Source: Obelidium mucronatum (Eukaryota > Chytridiomycota > Chytridiomycetes > Chytridiales > Chytriomycetaceae). Taken from it: a DNA stretch of 64,000 nucleotides. Under the pieces are notes generated by a model. That model saw only the letters and a program-made list of their open reading frames with translations, was not told the DNA's origin and ran no database searches. A program made the translations under genes and the position numbers. Below are positions 43,740 through 55,059 of this stretch, piece by piece (within the stretch, counting starts at the first letter, position 1; each line of letters starts with the position of its first letter). The stretch is taken from NCBI GenBank assembly GCA_025765595.1, contig JAIVFH010000096.1:1-64000 (forward strand), written 5' to 3'.

Positions 43740-46271
43740 TCAGCCTCTTGAAAACAACTTTACAACGCCATCGGCGCCAGCACTAGCAAAACATTCGTCC
43801 TCTGAAGTAGGATGGTACGAGACATCCCAAATCCCTTCATCATCTTTCTTTCGATGTGTGCTGTACTCTTGAATGCAGGTTCGTGTCCCAATGTCCCACC
43901 ATCGAAGTGAGCAGTCGTGTCCTCCAGAGGCAAAATACAATCCAGATGAAGTTGGGGAAATTGTTATAGATGTGACTGAATTGACGTGACCCAGCATTGA
44001 ATAAACACATGCGCCTAATTTGTTTGATGTGTTAATAAAAGTCAAATGCAAAGCAAAGAAAACCAACTTTACCCGTGTTAATATCAAACAACCGAATAAA
44101 TCTGTCTTCATGAGCGGATATCAGCAGCGGTAGTGTCGGATGCACAGCAATATCATTGATTTGAGTTCCCAAAGAACCATCTGAACGGAAAATCAACATT
44201 AGAGCTCATAAAAACATAAAGAAAAAAAATTCCTACCATATGATTCACTGCTTTGAAACTCAACAATAACTTTGCCGGTTTCGACATCATAGACTCGACA
44301 CCCACTGTCTTGGTATGCTACAGCAATTGTTCGCCCTAAACCCGACGGCACCCATCTCACACTTGTTGGATTCACAAAACTGGTAGTTGGGCTCGCTCCA
44401 TTTGATTTAATGGTACTTAATAATCGATGGCTCCCTCGGTCGCTGGCATCAAATATCTTCACAGTACCATCCGCGGAAGCAGTGGCAAGACATATATTCC
44501 GCTTTGTCAGGGTATCATTCAGTTGCATATCCCAGACTGTATCTGTATGCGCTACAATCAGTTGCTTTTGAGGATTCGCACCTATTGAAGAATAACACTT
44601 GGTCAGCCTTATTTCTGAATGCAATGCACATGATGTCGCTTTCTCCCACCATAAGATGCATAAGTTCCCCTCGAAACTAAATCCCCGCCATTTTCATCCT
44701 TCAGACTCCAAAAACGCACGCTTGAGTCAATTCCACCAGTATAGAACCCTTCTCCATCACGAGTGACTGCCAGTGCCGTCACTGCTCCAGCATGGCCCCT
44801 GAATGTAAAAACAGGTTCCAAATCTGCTTTGGGTGTAATAGTCTTCCGGTGGTCGCTGGCTGGAGAATTCGAGTACAGAGATTGAAGGGACCATAGCTTC
44901 GCTGTTCCATCTTCTGAACATGAGATGAGGGCTTTGTTGGATGAGGTGGGTAGGAATTCAATGCTTCGGATAGAGTCTAGATGACTATTTAGCGTCGCTT
45001 TCGGTTTCCAGATTTTTTCAGATGTGTGGGGAACCTGACGTTCAAAGTATTTATTAATGTCGTATTGGTGAAACAGTGTTTTCATACTTGCTCTGGTATA
45101 ATCCCATCATCCATTCTTTGATTGATATAGCCATAGTTAGGAGCACTGAAAAACAAGGGATATCAGGCATGCCAAAGGAAAGCCATTAAAATTAGGCGCA
45201 AAACATTTAAGCCCACATACCCATTAGATACTCCACCGATGTCATCCAAATCAGACAATGTTCCGGCTGCAGAAGATGAGGCTGACGTTGATGAATGTAT
45301 GGAAGTCTTGTCATTGGACAAGTCTCTGCGTGGATGCTTCCGCTTCACTGTACTTTCAACAGGACCATTTGAGGTGGCAGAAGAATTCGACTTTTTCAGA
45401 ATAGTGACCTTGGGCTGCATGGGAGGTTGTTGGTCAAAGGAAAATTGATGCGGCTGACCATTTGCCTCTGACAAAGGCGGGCCCCTCGCCCGAAATCTCA
45501 ATTCACTTTCTTCAGTCTCATTCTCGTCGTCATCAACCAAATCACCGACAGATGACGGATGTCCAAAATAGCCGTCGGCATGGTCTTCAGAAGCAACATT
45601 TGGTACGACTGCAAAGCGTTGGTGCTGGGAGGACTGCATGCTGCGCTCAGAAGGATTCAATGTGGATGATGGTTGCATATTGGCGTGAGAAAGCAAATAA
45701 TTCGCTTCCCGCAAGTAATTCTTCAGAATTTCGCGACTCCTCGCGTGCCCGAGACCTTTGGAAAATCCCAAATGCAAATTCGCGGAGGCAATAGGAACAG
45801 TCGTGGAGGGTGGTGGATTGCTGTTTGTGAGGACAACCGAACCAACTGCAGGAACAACCGAATCGGGTACAGCATCGCCATGGCCGGTCGGCTCACCAGA
45901 GGAAAGCCCGTCTTCTTGTTTAACTGGCGTGGTGGAATCGCTGTGTTTTTTGCTGAACAGATATCATTTAGGTAGTTGACAGTGCTTGGGAACGCAGGTA
46001 AAATACCGTTCGTTCTTTAACGCAAACTCGAGCATCTTCGAGCGACGAGTGAGATCGGTATTAAGAGTTTCGAGTGCCCTTTTTTCCCCTAGCAGCAGGG
46101 CCACTTGCGCCTACAGCAGTCGTTTAGCACCATCACTTTGCCCACCACATGTTGCTTGCGGCACACCTTCAGAGCCTCCTTCTCGATGGTCCACTCGTTG
46201 CGTTCCCGTTCGAAGCGTCGCCATTCAGTGTTTAGAAAGTGGAGGACGCCTGGGAGCGAGTAACCGTCCAT
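43740..46271 (-). CDS. Striatin-family scaffold protein (STRIPAK)
   Basis: N-terminal exon: YSLPGVLHFLNTEWRRFERE, then, past an intron (GTGTGC to TAG, about 46172-46112), AQVALLLGEKRALETLNTDL and RSKMLEFALKNER. This is the striatin caveolin-binding/coiled-coil segment. The middle (45777-45200) holds LGHARSREILKNYLREANYL, then a disordered serine-rich linker. The C-terminal half is six or more WD40 repeats: LNSHLDSIRSIEFLP, FRGHAGAVTALAVT, VAHTDTVWDMQLND, and a last GHVNSVTSITI ... SGGHDCSLRWWDI ... GADGVVKLF. Introns fall between repeats. It scaffolds PP2A and GCK kinases; in fungi it controls growth and fusion. Stop at 43740. Confidence 0.92.
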
Positions 46272-46610
46272 TTACTTAATTCGTTTAATTGAGTTATTAT
46301 TTTATTAAAAACTATTATTTTACTTTTATTCAAGCTAACAGTAAAACCAAACACGTCACCGCCACTGCATCTACGAGAATCTCGAGCGATGCTACAGCGA
46401 TTTTCATACTCCTATATTTATTCAATTTTCCGTTCAAAATGAAGTTTTCGGCAGTTCATTATCGACGTTCTAGAGTATTTGGAGCTATCCAACAAAAAAA
46501 GACCAACGTATAATGGACATTCCAAAGCAGCCCTGAAATTGAAAACAAAATCAGTGTAAAATCTAGATGAAATACAGCAAGTTCGTGGGAACTTATGGGT
46601 CTGAAAGGAG
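46272..46610. other. A/T-rich intergenic DNA upstream of striatin
   Basis: Striatin reads leftwards from 46271. No coding signal here; the next 270 bases are repeats. Confidence 0.4.
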
Positions 46611-46834
46611 CCAGCTCCAAACAGTCAGATGTTACTAGCCGGCCACACTAACGGGATTACACCGGATCGCACCTGCCGCAGTCTTGTTGTCAAAACTATA
46701 GCGGCACCATAAGCATAAAATACGAGTTATCTGAGAGGAGGCCAGCTCCAAACAGTCAGGTGTTACTAGCCGGCCACACTAGCGGGATTACACCGGATCG
46801 CACCTGCCGCAGTCTTGTTGTCAAAACTATAGCG
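46611..46834. repeat. Direct repeat, two copies of about 94 bp at 131-bp spacing
   Basis: Both copies begin CCAGCTCCAAACAGTCAG and end CAAAACTATAGCGG (46611-46704 and 46742-46835), with about two differences. The second runs into the 32-G tract. Confidence 0.9.
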
Positions 46835-46843
46835 GTACTCGCG

Positions 46844-46846
<3 letters not shown>

Positions 46847-46878
<32 letters not shown>
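46847..46878. repeat. Poly-G run of exactly 32 bases
   Basis: Same length as the C run at 1703-1734. Preceded by GCGGGA and followed by AAGGAGGAGACG. Confidence 0.9.
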
Positions 46879-46879
<1 letters not shown>

Positions 46880-47234
46880 AGGAGGAGACGCGTTTCTACA
46901 GAAATCTTAATAGTAAAAATAATAAATGTTTCAGCGGTTCCGTCCCGCCTGACGCTAATAAATTCGGAAATGTCCATTAAAACTTGACAGAGGGTTCGTA
47001 CTTAATTAACTAAAAAGGCCGAAGAAAAAGTCATTACGAGGACGCTTCACGTGATGACAAGAAACGTATAAAAGATGGGAAGAAATGGAGTCGGGATTTC
47101 TATACTGAGTTTCATAATTATTAGGAAGTTCTCTGACATACGTACTTATTTTAAAAGAATGTGCAGATTCACATTTGGTAGATCTGACACACCTGAACTT
47201 CTTTTATAGGAGGATTAACAAACTTTGAATTTCA
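46879..47234. other. Intergenic, upstream of the 47235 gene
   Basis: No gene seen. A TATAAAAGA string lies near 47068, about 165 bases before the next start, and could be its TATA element. Confidence 0.4.
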
Positions 47235-49132
47235 ATGAACTGTGTCGAGTTGTCTGCAGATGAAGGCGACGCCGACACGCCGCTGGACGACGAGAGGCTC
47301 TCTACTTATGCGCTCAAAGCTATGAAGACAGGGACGTTTAACATTGGCCTCTTTTTGAAGTATGGAAATTTCACATCGAAGCAACAACATGAAGCATTGT
47401 TGTCTCTACATGCTGTGATGCAGTATGCGAACAAAAAGCGCCAAGAATTACCAGAAGATCCAAAACGTCGTGTCAAACACGCTCTTAAAAAATTGAACTC
47501 CCTCAAGGTACGTAGTCAATTTCATTCCTTGCAATCTGAATTTCGAAAAAATAAACTGTTAAATTCTCTGTTTGTAGCTTGATGATGAAGGCGGTGAGTG
47601 GTTAAGCCATTGGGAGCTAATAAAGGTCAAGGAAGCTAAGGTGGGGAATAGTCTGTTAGATATTAGGCACTAAAATCAATCATTGCTTAGGTTGTTAATC
47701 GACGGAAGCGAGAATTTGAAGCAGACGGAATACTCACAGCAACAGTTGCTAAAGTGCGGAAAGAAGAACAAAACCTCCTTCAAAAAGCGAAAAAACCGAG
47801 ACTTCTCTTGATTGAGCACATCAAACAAATCATTGTTAAACCTCTTTCCGGTGATATTCCTGCTTGCCTAGTCTCTATTTCGGCCTATTTGAGAACGTTG
47901 GGACCTTGCGACGCCTCTCAGTCACTGCTAATTGATTTAAGAAGAAATAACGTTGACATCTTCTCCTCGATTCCTCCGGAAACAATTATCGAATACACGG
48001 AATATATTACTGACCGCTGGGACGCTACTTCTCCACCTGGAATTCAGGTGACACACCGTTACGTTTTATTTCGCTCATGCCAAAAAAGGATTTTCTTTGC
48101 GGTTTATTTAATGGGATGGCTGTGATCGACCGCTCAACCTGGTCTGAGTATTTGGAGAATTTCCGTATTCCAAAAACGTTTGTTGGGATTTGTTTCACCA
48201 ATGCCCTCAAAGTAATTAAGATCACATTTCCAAATTTGTAGGTGTTTCATATTTTAATCTTATTGTATGCTGTTATTTTTCTAATATTGTTTTTAGTATT
48301 CGCGCCCTTCTTGACCCTACGGCTCCTCTTCAAGACAATAGCATTCTTGAATCGCGAATGCTGAATGATTTTATTCATCCTCTTTTCAAAGAATCTCTCT
48401 TTTTATTCGGAAACGAAACTGTTTGGCACAGTGGTGAGATTCCTCATGCCTACTTTGTCCATCTGACCCGCGCCGATGGTATGTACCTGAAGGCTTCATT
48501 CTTAGAATCATTTATTTGAAATTTGGTCAACCTTCAATTGACAGGTGTCGGCAAAATGAGGGGCAAAGATCTGCCTATAGCCTATTTTGAGGGTGCTCGT
48601 CCCGCGTCCCGACATCAAAAAGGAGTTGCTGATGACATGAAGATACGTGCCAATTGTGTTTCCATTCTCCGGCAAGAGGTTGTGGATATTGAAAGTCTAC
48701 GGAAGAAAATGCCTGCAACTTTGAGAACGTTTGGGGCTCAATACTTTAACAATCGATTGAGCTTCTGTGTAGCCGATTGCTTGGGTTTGTTGCTCGTCTT
48801 CCTGTTTGAAAATCTCACGAGATACCAGATAACGTGTTTTTGCATACTTTTGATGAAGTCAGTGTTCCCAGAAACACATCCGAAATTCGTGGCTTTGCTG
48901 ACTTGTATGAGACCATGTTTGGTTGGAGTGTATGTATCTTGCTCTTTTGCCATTGAAACTAAAATGTCCACTTAAACTTTTCTGCAGGCAATGGTTGGGG
49001 ACATGGTTGCAACATTTGAGACAGCTGAGCACCAGCAACGAAGAAGCCGAAAATCATTTTTCAACTCTTTTACAGCAATGGCAAAAAAACCGTGTGAGGA
49101 AGATGCTTGATGATGTGTTGAGTTTTGCATGA
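47235..49132 (+). CDS. Orphan multi-exon gene, possible nuclease-like core
   Basis: Not recognised. Exon 1 (47235-47507) gives 91 residues with YALKAMKTGTFNIGLFLKYG. It ends cleanly at GTACGT. Later exons contain LLIEHIKQIIVKPLSGDIP, IIEYTEYITDRWDATSPP, FRIPKTFVGICFTNALKV, FIHPLFKESLFLFGNE and then THLTRADGVGKMRGKDLPIA-like text with YFEGARPASRHQKGVADD and KIRANCVSILRQEV. The spacing E..., RADG, (I)A-x-E-x-A-RP, K resembles PD-(D/E)XK nuclease-type cores, but that is a guess. The last exon (about 48988-49132) gives EEAENHFSTLLQQWQKNRVR. Introns near 47508-47577, 48044-48120, 48241-48298, 48481-48545 and 48930-48988 have GT and AG ends. Confidence 0.55.
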
Positions 49133-49157
49133 TTACAAGAAATAAATCAAGTGATAA

Positions 49158-51244
49158 ATGAATAATATGCAGCAACACCCGCCTGGCGACAAGCCGCGCC
49201 GCGCGCGCAAGAAGCCCGCCGGCGCCGGGCCCGCCGCCCCCCGCGAGTTCAAGGCCGTTGTGCGGCGCCTGCCGCCGCACCTTCCGCGCGCCGTCTTCGA
49301 GCGCACGGCGGCGGCGTGGACGCCGGACGACCGCGTGGTGTGGCGCTCGTTTGTCGCCGGAAAACTGTCGAAGCGGTTTGTTTTGTTTTGTTTTGTTTTG
49401 TTTTGTTTGTTGTTTGTTGTTTGTTCGAGCGCGTCAGCCTAACGAACACAACAGCGCCCCGGCAAAGCCAAACACATTCGCACGCGCCTATCTGGCCTTT
49501 GCCTCGCTCGAGCATCTGCTTGAGTTTGCCCAGGCCTTCAACGGGTGGCTGTTCAAGGACGAAAAGAGTGCGTGTTCTTTGTTACTGAATCTGCTCAGCC
49601 TCTGACATGATATCTCTTCCTTGCATTAGCTGGAACTGAATACAGAGCTCAGGTTGAAATGGCCCCCTTTCAAAAGACTCCTAGAAGGAAACCACGCGTT
49701 GACTATAGAGTAAACACTCTTGACACTGGTACGTTCAACAGACGTAGATCCAGTCCCCTTGATTCTAACGATACACCGACTTTTTCTCCAAAAAAAGATC
49801 CAGAATATTTAGCATTCCTTGAATCCCTCACAGTGGATCCAAAGGAAGCTTTTGCTGCTGCACAATCGGCTGAAGCTTCAACAACAGCAACGAGCGTTAT
49901 TGCAGAAGATCCAAAATCCACTCCGTTGCTGGACGATTTAAGGGCAAAAAAGGCTGCCCTTCTGGAAGCCAGTGAGAAACGGAATGCGCTCAGAAAAGCC
50001 AAAAAGGCGGCAAATGATGCGGCGCTTCTTGCCGCAAAGGCTGCACGCAAGTCAGCTGGTGGACCAAAAGTTCGTGGAGCTGGAAAAAGCGGAGGATTCG
50101 ACCAGTAACGTGAAAACTGGAGGAGGGCCAACAGGAGGAGCACCAAAACCTGAAGGAAAAGAGAAAAAACGGAGGGAAAGAAAAGAAAGAAAGGCGGCTC
50201 CTTCGGCTGTGGTTCCTACGCCAGTACCGGCTGTACAGCCTTTGGCAATCAAGAAGAAAGAAATCGCAACACCATCAGTATCCACAAGTGAAGTACCAGT
50301 TGTCCCACAGCAACCAATACAAGAACAGCAGCAACAAAACCAAGGTGGACAAACGGCTTCATCAAAAAAGTTTCAGCCCAGGGCTCCCAAACCTCTAAAA
50401 GGGGCAGCAAGAACAACCACCTGCCCAATCTTGGCAGCCACAGCAACCAAAACAGCAAACCCAATCCAACCAACAACAATCACAGCCGCCATCTCAACAA
50501 CAGGAACGTGGAACTTCTGGTGGTCGTGGAACTGGGCGTGGTGGAAATCGCGGTGGACGTGGAGGCGGACGTGGAGGGCGCAACGGCGGAACAACGCAGT
50601 GGCAGTCTGAACTGCAAGGACAAGTTCAGCCACAATGGCAATCAGAAGTACCAAGTGGTAACAGTGCCCAGGAACAACCGGTTGTACAGAAAATACCTCG
50701 CAATCAACAGCAACCCAGACAACAAAAACCACAGCAGCAACCGCAACAGCAGCAGCAGCAACAGCAGTCCCAACATCAGCAACAACAGCATCAACCTCAA
50801 TGGCAGTCTGAATATCAGCAACAGCAGGATTGGCAATCTGATTACCAGACTGGTGGCTCAACATCCAACTGGCAATCTGGGTACAGTGAATGGCAACCTC
50901 AACCGCCGGCACAAGAGTATTACGGTAACTCTGGATATAGTCAATACGGGCCCCAACAATCGACGCAACAATATTACGGTGTAGACGCAAACTATGGGAC
51001 TGGATATGAGGCCTATACCGACTACGGGCAACAACAACAATATGGAGGTTATAACACAGTGCCTGTTGCAGGATATGGATACAATACTGGCTACGGAGCT
51101 AGTGCTTCTAGCTCTGGCAGCGTGGCTGGAAATAGTGGAGGGCGGAAATATACGGGCCGACATCAGCAGGCTAGCACTGCAGAGCCGACTAGTACCAGTT
51201 ACGTCCCACAAGTGACTTTAAAAAAACGTGATCCCAACGCTTGA
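49158..51244 (+). CDS. UPF3: UPF3, nonsense-mediated mRNA decay factor
   Basis: Exon 1 (49158-49379) gives a basic, GC-rich start and KAVVRRLPPHLPRAVFE, the first strand and helix of the Smg4/UPF3 RNP-like domain. Intron 1 is a GTTTT repeat. Exon 2 (49438-49567) gives NTFARAYLAFASLEHLLEFA and FNGWLFKDEK. Exon 3 (from 49630) gives GTEYRAQVEMAPFQK, the family's hallmark end of the domain, then KKDPEYLAFLESL. UPF3 binds UPF2 and the exon-junction complex. The C-terminal 350 residues change frame twice (about 50050 and at AAAAGGGG near 50398). They contain VDQKFVELEKAEDSTSNVKT, an RGG box (50520-50590) and a glutamine-rich tail ending KKRDPNA. The tail is unusual for UPF3. The frame changes look like sequence errors, but alternative exons cannot be excluded. 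Confidence 0.85.
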
Positions 51245-51314
51245 TGTTTGAAATAAATATGCCTGTTTTTTGACTCCTACATTTATTTATGTCGACTATT
51301 TTCTATTTCAAAGA

Positions 51315-51599
51315 ATGAGTGAGTCATCAGAACCAACGCTTCCACCATACTTTCCTCTGAAGCTCAAAAAGTGTGAGGATGTCAGCGATTCCTTCTTTGA
51401 CTGCTTTGACTTCAACTCGGCGCCGAATGGGGTATAACAGTTGCTCCTCGCTTTCTGGTTTGGGATCTGACCCGAAGCACCAAACTAGGATAAAGACGTT
51501 GGACGCCAGGCACTGATCAAATGTGGGACACAATTAAAGCTATACAAAGAATGCATGGATAAATTCAAAGGATCTACAAAGGCTGTGCGGAAGGACTAA
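51315..51599 (+). CDS. Twin CX9C small protein
   Basis: Two exons, 51315-51431 and 51489-51599, joined over a 57-base intron (GTATAA to TAG), give 75 residues. Each exon contributes one CX9C motif: KCEDVSDSFFDCF and KCGTQLKLYKECM. This is the coiled-coil-helix-coiled-coil-helix fold imported into the mitochondrial intermembrane space by Mia40. The PPYFPLKLKKCED start looks conserved. The precise family (cytochrome oxidase assembly or other) is not settled. The stop TAA (51597-51599) touches the 3' end of the convergent deaminase gene. It is too short to stand out by length, and its shadow on the other strand is longer than either exon. Confidence 0.8.
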
Positions 51600-52319
51600 T
51601 AACTATTTTGCGGTTTTATTTGAGCTTGGATGACAACACGGATCGATTGGGCTCCAGACATTCCTCTGCGGGAATCGACAAGTTTAATACGAACTGAAAA
51701 TAAAGGGAATGAATGAGCTTTGCCGTTATTGTACCTGCCAGTTTGGGATTGGTGTCGCCAAGATATTCCACTTTGACTCCGCGAGCTGTCAACAGCTCTT
51801 CCCCGATGCATCTTGTTACAAACACGTTTCCAGGCTCCCTGTGGAAACAAAAAATTGGGTGTAAGCCCCAGCTTAAAATGATGCAATCGTGTCTGGCGCA
51901 ATCATACCTAACACCCACAACCACTCTTTTGACGATCCCCGCCTCCAGCAATCTGATTGCGCATGGTTTTCGACCGCTGTTTCTTTCGCCGCATGGTTCC
52001 ATGGTTGTGTACATTGTATGAATCTACACAAAAAAACAAGCGGTTTGGTCGATTCCCGAAATTTGATCACTCCAATTTCAGTTGCGATCCACTTGACTAC
52101 CTTCAACACTTCGGCATCTGAAAGTTTCTTGAGGCAAACTTCCTCCGCATGTCGATTTCCTGGCAGTTCCCTGGAATAACCTGTTGATAGAACCTCTCCT
52201 TGTTCAGAAACTGCCACGGCTCCAACACAGAATGCAGTGTCTACTGGCGGTGACTAGAAACGCCATTTGGATTGCCAATGTCATCATTTCGACATCCCGT
52301 GCGTTTTGTGACATCGAAA
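51600..52319 (-). CDS. RIB2-like cytidine/deoxycytidylate-type deaminase
   Basis: Zinc-deaminase motifs: GNRHAEEVC (HAE) and, after an intron, [15 protein letters not shown] (PCxxRxxxxxPC type). These are followed by [11 protein letters not shown] and, after another intron (about 51905-51840), [13 protein letters not shown] and GVKVEYLGD. This arrangement is that of the deaminase domain of riboflavin-pathway RIB2 and its fungal single-domain relatives. The start region ([19 protein letters not shown]) is one base out of frame with [15 protein letters not shown] at about 52258, so either an indel or an unseen exon junction lies there. The final exon could end at 51598 or 51616 depending on phase. 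Substrate is probably a pyrimidine nucleotide or a pterin-like precursor; not proven. Confidence 0.75.
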
Positions 52320-52396
52320 TGGTGATTTTTTTTATTTATTTTACTTTTAATTCAAATATTTTTTTAATGACACTTTGATTCCGAATTACAAGAGTT

Positions 52397-53043
52397 TCAC
52401 CATTTTGTTTCTGGATGTGCTTTATAAGCATCGTACATTTGTTTGCTAAAGTATGATATCTCAGTTTCGTTTTCAATAGTACCCATTCCAATCTGGGACG
52501 ACAATGGAATGGAAGGGTCCATGATCCAATCTTCATCGTGATCCAAATTGATGATCAAATTCTGAGTCTATAATAATTGACAAAAATGAGTCAATATGCA
52601 ATGTGGAAATAGAATGCGGTGGAAGGTTTTTGTTTTGTACAAAGTTCACAACGTCCTTCTACAGATTTCCTTGCCTTTTCCTCTTACCTTGGCTCCAAAA
52701 GCTTTTGTGTACAGCTTGAAAGTATCTTTGGTGGTTATATGTTGGGTTAGCAAATTGGTCAAGTGGTTAACAGAAGGGCAACAGTTTACCAAACTCCACG
52801 GTTCTGTACACTTTGAATGCGCTCTCGCTTGCGATTCCTGCGAAATTGAAATAACTAGTTGCTTAAAGACAACTGTGGCATTCGGACAGCTCAGATAGAC
52901 TCACTCTGCTTGACAATCTCGGCAAGGTCTGCTGGCGTTGCGGTTGTTGGGTCGACATGCACAATCAGATTCTTGAAGTTTCTGAACTCAAACGACTTGA
53001 TGAGACGAATTGTCAAGGTGATGAGCGTTTCTTCAGTCGACAT
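52397..53043 (-). CDS. UPF0538 (C2orf76-type) protein
   Basis: Four exons: 53043-52905, then exons near 52842-52790, 52726-52688 and 52568-52397. They give MSTEETLITLTIRLIKSFEF, RNFKNLIVHVDP, IASESAFKVYR, DTFKLYTKAFGAK and then NLIINLDHDEDWIM ... ENETEISYFSKQMYDAYKAH, ending PETKW. The order and the NLVINL..DE..L and ETEI.fF...Y..Y...P motifs match the UPF0538 family, whose function is unknown. Length is about 125 residues, as in the family. The start was set by the conserved TIRLIKSFEFRNFK block. Confidence 0.85.
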
Positions 53044-53058
53044 TGTTTCTTTTGATGT

Positions 53059-55054
53059 TTATTGAGCAACACTTCTTTTCCAGAAGGATCGCCACTGGCT
53101 CTCAAGCGCTCCATTCCATCTCATTTTACCCACATCAACTCCAAGAAGCCCTAAAAACACCCACGGAACATCCATTCTTTCATCCACATTTGGGGATCCA
53201 TCAATCATCATTGCTTTCATGCCCAGAACCACAAAATCTAAAGAGTCATCGTCGTCATAAGCATCAAGAGGTTTTCGCGTCGTTGGCGAAGAGTTTTCGA
53301 TTTGTTCCATTTCGTCCACCATCCCAGCCACACACCGCACCAACGGAGTTATCATATTCGGTACAACCTCGTCCCCGACTTTTCGTTTCATGGAATGAAG
53401 TTCTTCCAAATCCCGTAGAGTATGCAAAAGATCCAACACTTCACTTCGAATTATCCTACGATCCTCCAACGTCATACTCAGAACTTCACCAGAGCCTCCA
53501 ATAGTATTCCGCCACCAAAAAGTTTGAGTTTTCGTGGTCACAAACCAGAGCACGACAGCCGCTTCAAAGAGGGCAAAATACGTGAACGACTGTTCCATAA
53601 ATACATTATGCCGAAGTTTGTACCCCGTCACTCCAGGTGTCACATCAGTTGTGGCGGGTAAATTGAGGATCCAAGTATTGAGGGCTGTGATGGTTCTTGC
53701 TGATGTGACACATGTTTCCAGTACCATCAAGAGTTTCGTAAGGTTTTCTGGAACCAAGAGTTGTGGGGATGTGAGCGTCAAAAATGACGTCAAGTACAGG
53801 CATGTCCGGTATATGATGCAGATTGTCGAGTTAAATAGCATGCTGACCATGAGTACATCCATTACGCGCATTGTTTCCAGCTGTGTGGGGGAAAGGCTTA
53901 AGAAGAGTGGCAAGGTGCCGTCCTGAATGAGAAGCAAGAGATCAAATGGAATCTTTGCTTTCAATTCGTCTATTCGGTGCTGAAGATATGTTGTTTTTGT
54001 AGAGTTGAGTATGTGGAATGTTGATTCAGGAATATTTTTGTGCTCCAATGTGGCCTCAAACACAATGTCCAGCATATGGCAAATGAAACAAACAGTCGCC
54101 ACCGGACGAATAGATATCGGTGGTCCGCCTGATATTATTTGTTTTGCGGAATTGAACTGCATTGATATTGGGACTTGGAACGCGGGAATCCTTGATGATT
54201 TGAATCACTCGAATCATGTAGAAAACAACCCAAAATAGGATCCGCCGTTCATTCTTTTCTTCATTAGATAGATTTAAACTGACGAGCCACGGCGATTGGT
54301 CCGGATCGATATGGAGGCGCAATTGAAACATCATTCGCACGGCAGACTCGAAAACAAGCTTGGCAGCGTTTGGGTTTCCATATGCCAAAACAGAAAACGA
54401 AGATTGCATGACTAACGCTTGAAGCTTCTTGACTGATGGTCCAGTGCGGCTGTAGTTGAATGCCTTCTTTGATTTCTCAAAGTATGCAAAAGAGACATGG
54501 TCCTTGATGACAGGTAATTTGCATATAGGCTGCTAGAGCACATACTGACAACCTATTGGAGGTGATTAAAAAAACACCATATTGTAAAACTGGGTATTAC
54601 GAAGCACATGCCTCAGTTCTGGTGGCTCAACGAAAAAAGAATCAAGGAACTTGCGACTGTCCAACAACGCTAGGAGGGCTCCTCGAAAAGACAAGTACCC
54701 ATGTATGATAGTCCAATCTCGCACAGTTGGTAGTAGGTCAGGATCCTCCACAATCAGGCGCGTTGGAATGTTGTACACATGATCCCTAGAAGGCACTCCA
54801 GGATTAAGGATCGGCTTAACTTCGTTGGCAGGCGGGGATATCGATGGAGTTGGTCTTAGGGCTGCAGTCTGCTTTCGAGGCCTTCGTATCCTTTTCACAT
54901 ACTCCGATGTGTAGTCACAATCCACCCTTGCCTTGAAACAGCGGGCACAGCTTGGCTTTGACAAATCGCACTTTTTGTGAAGCTTGTGGCAGCGGAGGCA
55001 ACTGCGAGCCTCCGGCGTAGACACAATAGTATGTGTGGGTGTGGGGCAAGACAT
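53059..55054 (-). CDS. Zn2-Cys6 fungal transcription factor
   Basis: ATG 55054. Residues 19-46 form the binuclear zinc cluster: CLRCHKLHKKC then CARCFKARVDC, CX2CX6CX6CX2CX6C. A basic linker KRIRRPRKQ follows. The fungal-specific regulatory domain follows: FLDSFFVEPPELRHVLRNTQ, then AAKLVFESAVRMMFQLRLHI, then ERRILFWVVFYMIRV, and a helical C-terminus to 53059 with FLGLLGVDVGKMRWNG. The frame changes at about 54540 (possibly a short intron) and about 54165. This class is essentially confined to fungi. Target genes are unknown. It ends 16 bases before the UPF0538 start on the same strand. Confidence 0.85.
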
Positions 55055-55059
55055 TTTAT

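Noticed and set aside
46756..46987. Frames with polyglycine or polyproline through the G run
   Set aside because: Coded by the 32-G homopolymer and nothing else.
51327..51533. Minus-strand 68-codon frame
   Set aside because: Shadow of the spliced twin-CX9C gene on the plus strand.
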